Source: a virus. Taken from it: a DNA stretch of 27,138 bases. Below the pieces are notes generated by a model. It was not told where the DNA came from. It was given only the letters and a program-made list of their open reading frames with translations, and did no database searches. Where the stretch lies: positions 1-27,138 of IMG/VR virus record IMGVR_UViG_3300025151_000236; one strand, given 5' to 3'. How positions within the stretch are numbered: position 1 is the stretch's first letter; every line of letters begins with the position of its first letter. Positions 22,156 through 27,138 of the stretch are shown one piece after another. A program made the position numbers and the translations under genes.

Positions 22156-23936
22156 ATGTTCAACTGCTTCATGAGTGCGCCCCAACCCTCCAATTCAAGG
22201 CGCTCTGCGGACACCAAAGTGCGCCCCGCAAGAAGAGGGGTTTTTGCCGTTTCCGCCGCTATGAGTTCCTCGTCAGTAGGTTCTTCGTCGTCGCCACCCA
22301 TTGCTTCTTCAACCATGCGTTCGGCTTGAGGGTCGCCTTGTTCTGCCGCGGCTTCAACGCGTTCGGCCTGCTGAGGTGAAAGACCGTGATGAGCGGCGAT
22401 GGCTTCGGCTAACTTGCCTCTATGACCAGCCTTGCCTGTTTGAGCATAGATTTCATCCATCGTCTTTGGTTTATTTTCAAAGAATTGGCCTGCAATATCT
22501 CTTGCGGTTTTCCGCGATTTACCGCGCTTGTAGCCTGCTTGGTCAACCATCGTGTCTTGAAAGGCCGCGAGTCCGCCATCATCAGCCTCAACAGGTTGAG
22601 GATTAGGCGCTTCGGGAGTAGGCATGGCTTCAGTTGGTGCGTTGATTAACTCCTCATCCGTCGGCTCGTCAGTTCCAGTTGGTGCGTTGATTAACTCCTC
22701 ATCCGTCGGCTCGTCAGTCGGTGGAGCCGTGTCAGCCATTGCCGACTCTGCTGGACCTGCTTCCATTGCCTCTTCAACACCCTCAGCCGCAGAAGTAGCG
22801 GCAGGGTCGGGAGTCGCTTCGGGTTCGTTAGCGACGCGACGCGCATCGCCCAACTCTCGGATTTTTCTTCGGAGTCCGCTGAAACCAGCGTATTTACCTC
22901 GTTCGTCAATCTCCGCATGCAATTTTTTCTTTGCCGCGTGGTTAGCCGCGTGGTCGTCGTGATACTGTTGCCTCAATTTAGCACGCGTTGAGGGGTCTGC
23001 CGCCTGTGTGGAGTGTATTCTCTGTCGTTCAAGTTCGTTAGCCCTACCTGTCTGTCGTTGCTCAAGTTCGGTTTTTGCACCTTGTCGCAATGCTCTGTTT
23101 TCAAAGAAGCCGCCGCTTCGCTTGCCCGTTGTTGGGTCTTTTGCTCCAAAGGCGGCTTCCATTCCATGTCGCGCGGTATCGCCTATGCCTTGCATGAAGT
23201 TCCCCATGCGTTGCTTAACGCCAGGAAACTTTCGCGCGAGGAAGTCTTTCGTTGCACCTGCACCAGCCGCGATGCCTTGACCAGCGCGTTGCGCACCAGC
23301 CGCAAGACCACGACCAGCCGCTTGAGCGCCACGACCAGCCATACCTGCACCAGCCGCGATGCCTTGACCAGCCATGCCCAAAGCGGGAGCAACGCTCCGA
23401 CCTGCGGCGGCAAGACCGCGACCAGCCGCTTGACCGCCGCTCAAAATTGCACCCGCTGTTGCTTTTGCGGCAGGTGCGACATATTCGCTTGAGATATTAG
23501 CGATACCTTGACCAAGACCAGCCATGCGCTGACCTGTGTTGGCTAAATCACGACCTCGCGGCGCTTGACCTGCGGCTCGCGCGGTATCTATGTTGGCTTG
23601 CGAACCCATGACTCTTTGCGCACCAAGCAAGTTTCTCATTTGCCTTTTGTTCCCTACGGCAGTCGTAACACCTCCGACTTCAGCAGGGATAGCGGGTCGG
23701 AAGTTTCGGTCAACGCCATAAGGAGCCACATTCTTGAGAATAATGTCGGGATGGGAGTTGTCGCGCTCCGCGACGGCTTTGATGAGAGGTTCCCAAGTAT
23801 CATCGTGTTGATTGAGCATCACATAATTCACATCGCTAAGGTTGCCGCCTTTTGCGAAAATAAACTCCATTGTCCCCATGTCAACACCATGTTTAATCAT
23901 GCTACTATTCCATTCAATTTCCCATGTTTCAACCAT
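22149..23936 (-). CDS. Ala/Gly-rich protein with PTDEELI repeats
   Basis: This 595-aa protein starts with ATG at 23936 (MVETWEIEWNSSMIKHG), with TGGGGGTG upstream; a longer in-frame reading from 24050 lies inside the previous gene. Residues 1-110 look globular, with MGTMEFIFAKGGNLSDVN and NSHPDIILKNVAPYGVD. Residues 145-255 are Ala/Gly-rich helices with repeated AAGRGLAAG and GQGIAAGAG units. Residues 280-380 are charged helices. Residues 400-440 contain two tandem copies of a 15-residue unit with EPTDEELINAP, and a third EPTDEELI lies near residue 550. It ends GWGALMKQLNIR. Amphipathic Ala/Gly repeats suggest membrane contact or a flexible virion protein. It lies just before the large terminase. 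No family was recognised. Confidence 0.72.
   Translation of the reverse strand: MVETWEIEWNSSMIKHGVDMGTMEFIFAKGGNLSDVNYVMLNQHDDTWEPLIKAVAERDNSHPDIILKNVAPYGVDRNFRPAIPAEVGGVTTAVGNKRQMRNLLGAQRVMGSQANIDTARAAGQAPRGRDLANTGQRMAGLGQGIANISSEYVAPAAKATAGAILSGGQAAGRGLAAAGRSVAPALGMAGQGIAAGAGMAGRGAQAAGRGLAAGAQRAGQGIAAGAGATKDFLARKFPGVKQRMGNFMQGIGDTARHGMEAAFGAKDPTTGKRSGGFFENRALRQGAKTELEQRQTGRANELERQRIHSTQAADPSTRAKLRQQYHDDHAANHAAKKKLHAEIDERGKYAGFSGLRRKIRELGDARRVANEPEATPDPAATSAAEGVEEAMEAGPAESAMADTAPPTDEPTDEELINAPTGTDEPTDEELINAPTEAMPTPEAPNPQPVEADDGGLAAFQDTMVDQAGYKRGKSRKTARDIAGQFFENKPKTMDEIYAQTGKAGHRGKLAEAIAAHHGLSPQQAERVEAAAEQGDPQAERMVEEAMGGDDEEPTDEELIAAETAKTPLLAGRTLVSAERLELEGWGALMKQLNIR
22631..22718 (-). repeat. 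Two-copy 45-bp tandem repeat (PTDEELI unit)
   Basis: A 43-base sequence beginning cagttggtgcgttgattaac on the plus strand occurs at 22631-22673 and again at 22676-22718, a period of 45 bases (15 codons). It encodes two copies of TDEPTDEELINAPT. The near-identity at DNA level points to a recent in-frame duplication. Confidence 0.9.
23256..23372 (-). repeat. Direct repeats in the Ala/Gly-rich coding region
   Basis: The 30-base sequence beginning acctgcaccagccgcgatgc occurs at 23256-23285 and again at 23343-23372, an offset of 87 bases (29 codons). Shorter variants of accagccgc fill the space between and beyond. They encode the GQGIAAGAG and AAGRGLAAG units. Confidence 0.85.
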
Positions 23937-25707
23937 TGATTGCACCCCCACAAGACCTCTTGATAGCGCGAACCACATCGTGCGTAGTGTTAAAGGATTT
24001 CGCAATGACGCCCCAATCTCCGAGCGACATTGCAATCGCGCGCACATCAACTGTCGGCACTCCGACTTCTTTGCTCAATCGTTGCATGTCGTAGCCATCC
24101 ATTGGGTCATATTTCGTGAGCAATGAGCCGCCAGCGTCGTGCAATTGCACACGCTCCATGATGGTCGCGATAATGCCCATCGGGTCATCGTCGGACAATA
24201 CAAAATCGTCGGGCTTGAAACCGCTAAATCCAGCCGAACCGCCGAAGCCTGCATGGGGGTCGCCCTCAAGCGGCACTTGGCTTTGGTTGTCTTCGGGCAA
24301 AGTTGAGATGGGTTCTTGAGGGGGCAGAATTGGGTCCGCGTCTTGCTGAACTGCACCGATGCTTCCACCGCTAAGGTGCGGTGGGAACGAATCGTGAAGG
24401 TGGTCGTAGTTGTTGTTGACTTTGCCGCGCATATCATGCATTTCATCGGCACTACCGAGAGCGTCAAAGTCAACCTGTCGCGCTTGCGCCGATGCGATGT
24501 TGATGTAGTTTTCAGCAATGGTTGGTGGAGGTGCGCTCATGCTTGAGTAGGCTTGAGGTTCTATGCCCATTTCTTCTGCGGTCTTGAGCATCGCCATCAA
24601 CTCAACTGCGGCTTCGTTTCGCCCTCGGTCACCACCGCGTATTTCTTTTGAGAAATGACTTCTGTGGTTGTTGTAGGCGTTTTGGATGTCGGGATTCTCG
24701 GTGATGCCGATAGCCTGTCGCATGTTTGTCATGATGTTGCGCAACCCTGTTGCCGAACCGTCTTTACCGCGACCGTAAAGCAACTGATTGATTGGCGCGC
24801 GAGCCATTGAACGAGCGGTTGGTTGGTCGTATCCCATGTCCATGAAGTTGTTCATCGCTGAGGTGGACATGCCTCCCTTCGCGCTTGGGTTGAACAAATC
24901 GGGCGCGCGTTGAGCCAAAGCGCTAACAACTGACATGGGTGATATTCTCCCGTAAGCGGCGGCTTGTTCGTGTTCCTCAGCGTAGTGCGATGGGAAGGTG
25001 TTGTTTTCTTTGGATGTGGGGTCTTTTTCGTTTGAGGAATAACGACGCGTGACGCCGTTTGTGATTTGCTGAGGTTCAAACACATTCTGTTTCGCACCCA
25101 ATTGAGTGTCAATGCCGCGCTTTTCAACTTCGTCAAGGAACTCTTTGTGCGTGTGAAACGCCGCCGATTCAAGGTGAACACCGAGCGTTGGGTGTGCTTT
25201 GTTGTTCGCATGGTTGTTGATGAGCCGCCCGTCCTCTGTTCGCGTTTGTCGTTGTGCGGTAGGGACACGGCGCGATTGATGTGAGCCGTAGTGGTTGTTC
25301 ATGTAGTCGGGGTGCAATCTGCCGTTTTCATCAAAGGGAATAGGAACGGTGTGAAAGTCATCGCCGTTGTCGCGCTTGATTTTGTTGAAACGCATAGCCG
25401 CCGAGTTGAAAATCTGCTTCGCCATTTCCAACGCGTTGCCCTCGGTTTTAGGATACACGCGTGCGCCGCCTTCGCTCATGTAACCACCTTTCATGATTTC
25501 TTTTGCTAAAATCATCGCGGCTTTTTCTTTAGGGAACTGCCGCAGTTCTGCTGGTATTTCAGCGAACGGCTCGCCCGTCATTGAGTTGATGTAAAAATGC
25601 GACATTTTGTCGTGCGGTGAATGTTCGGGTGGGAATGACATGGGATGCATAACGCCGTCTTCATCCATGTAGTAAACGCCCTTGCCCTTGAGAATAAGGT
25701 CGCTCAT
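23929..25707 (-). CDS. Large hypothetical protein with C-terminal helix-turn-helix-like segment
   Basis: This 592-aa protein begins MSDLILKGKGVYYMDEDGVM. The ATG at 25707 overlaps the previous stop (ATGA) with AGAGGCGG upstream. The N-terminal 110 residues contain a beta start followed by helices (KEKAAMILAKEIMKGG). The middle is polar, rich in Asn, His, Gln and Arg, with PSHYAEEHEQAAAYGRISPM and MARAPINQLLYGRGKDG. The final 50 residues (LSKEVGVPTVDVRAIAMS, then GDWGVIAKSFNTTHDVVRAI) look like one or two helix-turn-helix units. DNA binding is therefore possible. The gene lies two positions before the large terminase, so a small-terminase-like role can be proposed but the length is far above that family. 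No family was recognised. Confidence 0.7.
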   Translation of the reverse strand: MSDLILKGKGVYYMDEDGVMHPMSFPPEHSPHDKMSHFYINSMTGEPFAEIPAELRQFPKEKAAMILAKEIMKGGYMSEGGARVYPKTEGNALEMAKQIFNSAAMRFNKIKRDNGDDFHTVPIPFDENGRLHPDYMNNHYGSHQSRRVPTAQRQTRTEDGRLINNHANNKAHPTLGVHLESAAFHTHKEFLDEVEKRGIDTQLGAKQNVFEPQQITNGVTRRYSSNEKDPTSKENNTFPSHYAEEHEQAAAYGRISPMSVVSALAQRAPDLFNPSAKGGMSTSAMNNFMDMGYDQPTARSMARAPINQLLYGRGKDGSATGLRNIMTNMRQAIGITENPDIQNAYNNHRSHFSKEIRGGDRGRNEAAVELMAMLKTAEEMGIEPQAYSSMSAPPPTIAENYINIASAQARQVDFDALGSADEMHDMRGKVNNNYDHLHDSFPPHLSGGSIGAVQQDADPILPPQEPISTLPEDNQSQVPLEGDPHAGFGGSAGFSGFKPDDFVLSDDDPMGIIATIMERVQLHDAGGSLLTKYDPMDGYDMQRLSKEVGVPTVDVRAIAMSLGDWGVIAKSFNTTHDVVRAIKRSCGGAING

Positions 25708-26201
25708 CTGTAAACGCCGCCTCTTTCTCGCCACACTCGTTCCGCTTCTAAACGCGCGGGTGTTCCCGCACCATGTTCGTTGAACAACGGGTTAAGAGGA
25801 TGGTCCAATTCTTCTATACTATCAAGTCTGTTCATCTCATCACCTCTGCGCGGCTGTTGAACAACATGAGCCGTAAGGTGTGGTTGCATACTACCTGCCT
25901 TTGCGTCAAAGGCTTGAGTTTTAAAAGGTTCTTCTTGGAACCGCTCTGCTGGTTGATAATTTTCAACATTCCAACTGCGCCTCCGTTCTTCCCTCGGTGG
26001 CCTAATGTTTACATTTCTGCGAGCAACACTATGGTCGCGTGCTAATTGACGAGCAAATGCTTGAAGACGGTGTGGGTTATATTCGTTATACGCGTCTTCT
26101 TGAAGTTGACTGTCAATTTTTTCTTTCATTTGTTGCAGTTCTCTCATCTCGCGCCTTGAGCGAGGATTCGCCTTGAGCAACAACCACCATTCTTCACTCA
26201 C
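25704..26201 (-). CDS. Hypothetical protein with EAW-like N-terminal helix
   Basis: This 165-aa protein starts with GTG at 26201, seven bases after GAGGTG, and overlaps the previous stop (GTGA). It begins MSEEWWLLLKANPRSRREMR, so the N-terminal helix resembles those of the proteins starting at 2746, 3170 and 20554. The middle is rich in Arg, Gln and Asn (RRNVNIRPPREERRRSW), and the last 43 residues could also be made from an internal ATG at 25835 preceded by GAGGTGATGAG. It ends ERVWRERGGVYR. No family was recognised; it may be a small virion protein. Confidence 0.7.
   Translation of the reverse strand: MSEEWWLLLKANPRSRREMRELQQMKEKIDSQLQEDAYNEYNPHRLQAFARQLARDHSVARRNVNIRPPREERRRSWNVENYQPAERFQEEPFKTQAFDAKAGSMQPHLTAHVVQQPRRGDEMNRLDSIEELDHPLNPLFNEHGAGTPARLEAERVWRERGGVYR
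25835..25846 (-). promoter_or_regulatory. Internal ribosome binding site with in-frame ATG
   Basis: The sequence GAGGTGAT (25839-25846) is followed three bases later by an in-frame ATG (25835). It would start a 43-aa C-terminal product, MNRLDSIEELDHPLNPLFNE and on to the common stop at 25704. The 8-base element is the same as that used at 4770, 5221 and 5872. Confidence 0.35.
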
Positions 26202-27088
26202 GCTAATCCACCTCGCCTTACATAGAGGTCGTAAGCGTGAGTCCCCCATCGCGTTGCATCATCATCGGGGTCTGTTTCTGTTGCACCTGTTGGATTTGAA
26301 GTCAAACCGCCCGATGAATTAGGGGAAGGGCCATCAACACCATCCATTGATTTGTCACGCTTTCGCATCAAATCGCGCAACAATTTGTTGAGTTTGTCAA
26401 TCAATGTGCGATATTCCAACTTATCACGCGCGGATATACCGAGGTTGATTTTCTGCCGTCGTGCTTTAGCGAGCATGGATTCAGCGCCGCCAGCGAGCGA
26501 TGTCGCCTCTGTCATTTCTTGACCCATCGGTGTCGCCGCAGTTCGCGGCTGACGCATCGCTTTCGCATGAGGCTTTCCGCGACCGCGACCTCGCGGTCCG
26601 CGAGTCAAACGCGATTTTGGTGTGATGGTCGGCACAGGAGGGGTGATGTCCTGTGTTGGTTGCGATTGACGAACCTGCTGACGCATCGCTTCCGCTTCGC
26701 GCTGGCGAGGGTCGGGGTAAGACTGTTTTGCGCGAGAACGACCTGTTGAAGTGGTCAATACGCGAGGTGCAGTTCGTTGACGGTAGGTATAGCCAGGGGA
26801 CATCATGTAACCTGCGCGCGCAGAAGCCATGCTGGTCATTGCGGCAGGCGACCTTACATTTCCAGCCTTGAGGGGTGCGCCACTTCCTTTCCTTCGTCGC
26901 TTGCGCTTTTGCGATTCAAGCGTGATGTTTTTGCGCGACCTTCGCTTCTTTCCTGTTTTGGCTCGCTCACGGGCGCGAATAGTTTCAATGGTAGTCGTTT
27001 TTTGTGGCTTGTCACTGTCGTAGGTTGGTGTGTTGCGTTTTTTACGAATCATCTCAAATGCATCATCAATGTAGTCGGTGGAGAGCAT
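26198..27088 (-). CDS. Basic hypothetical protein, probably open to the right edge
   Basis: From the ATG at 27088 the protein is 296 aa and begins MLSTDYIDDAFEMIRKKRNT. The frame stays open to the right edge with coding-like sequence (AIDGANPNASGLGANI just before the ATG), so the true start may lie outside the window; GGTG eight bases before the ATG is an alternative site. Residues 30-70 are strongly basic (KTGKKRRSRKNITLESQKRK). The middle is Arg/Pro/Gln-rich with RGPRGRGRGKPHAKAMRQ. Residues 215-250 form a helix (LEYRTLIDKLNKLLRDLMRK). The end is acidic and Pro/Ser-rich before YDLYVRRGGLA. DDAFEMIRKK is a loose variant of the EAW-type helix. Nucleic-acid binding is likely from charge. Confidence 0.65.
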   Translation of the reverse strand: MLSTDYIDDAFEMIRKKRNTPTYDSDKPQKTTTIETIRARERAKTGKKRRSRKNITLESQKRKRRRKGSGAPLKAGNVRSPAAMTSMASARAGYMMSPGYTYRQRTAPRVLTTSTGRSRAKQSYPDPRQREAEAMRQQVRQSQPTQDITPPVPTITPKSRLTRGPRGRGRGKPHAKAMRQPRTAATPMGQEMTEATSLAGGAESMLAKARRQKINLGISARDKLEYRTLIDKLNKLLRDLMRKRDKSMDGVDGPSPNSSGGLTSNPTGATETDPDDDATRWGTHAYDLYVRRGGLA

Positions 27089-27138
27089 GATGTTTGCACC
27101 AAGACCACTCGCGTTCGGATTCGCCCCGTCAATGGCTT

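Noticed and set aside
22631-22718. Attachment site or mobile-element direct repeat
   Set aside because: The copies are adjacent, in frame with a 45-base period, and lie within a coding region; no integrase is present.

Overview
The window is a head and tail morphogenesis block from a tailed double-stranded DNA virus (Caudoviricetes). Every gene I can support lies on the minus strand. Genes are packed with overlaps of a few bases or very short gaps, so the window reads as one long operon transcribed from right to left. There is no stretch of 300 bases without a gene, and I see no tRNA, rRNA, CRISPR array, insertion sequence or integrase.

Host: the sequence does not prove it. Three features favour an archaeal, probably marine, host. 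Ribosome binding sites are mostly of the GGTGA(T) type. Zinc-ribbon modules are frequent, including two inside the portal protein. There is one possible TATA-type leaderless promoter in front of the protease gene. A magrovirus-like virus of Marine Group II (Poseidoniales) is my best guess, as inference only; a marine bacteriophage is not excluded.

Layout in transcription order. (1) 27138-22149: four poorly recognised proteins. They are a basic protein open to the right edge, a 165-aa protein, a 592-aa protein ending in a helix-turn-helix-like segment, and an Ala/Gly-rich 595-aa protein with an internal acidic repeat. (2) 22142-20742: large terminase. (3) 20745-19299: five small Cys-rich or Lys/Arg-rich proteins, one of them a 55-aa zinc ribbon overlapping both neighbours. 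(4) 19320-17908: a winged-helix plus LAGLIDADG protein. (5) 17908-16079: portal with two inserted zinc ribbons. (6) 16047-15015: three small proteins. (7) 15005-9129: a 1958-aa giant protein with a degenerate ATP-dependent DNA-ligase-like domain near its C terminus. (8) 9088-7679: prohead protease fused to an acidic scaffold, with an internal start that could release the scaffold alone. (9) 7679-6513: HK97-type major capsid protein. (10) 6498-3175: decoration or connector-like proteins and a large head-tail connector. (11) 3170-1710: three small proteins and a tail-terminator-like protein. (12) 1689-1: a large tail-tube protein cut by the left edge.

How they work together: terminase packages DNA through the portal into a capsid built from the major capsid protein on the scaffold, and the protease then matures it. 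Connector, terminator and tail tube join head to tail. No sheath gene follows the terminator inside the window, which favours a long non-contractile tail, but the left edge limits this.

Most notable: a short helix of the form E-A-W-x-x-[LM]-K recurs, mostly at N termini, in otherwise unrelated small proteins. A second motif, MSWDD[IV]H, is shared by the C termini of the scaffold and of a small protein near the portal. The ligase-like domain is embedded in a probable virion protein. Together these suggest a virion assembly or cargo-docking code that I do not know to be described.
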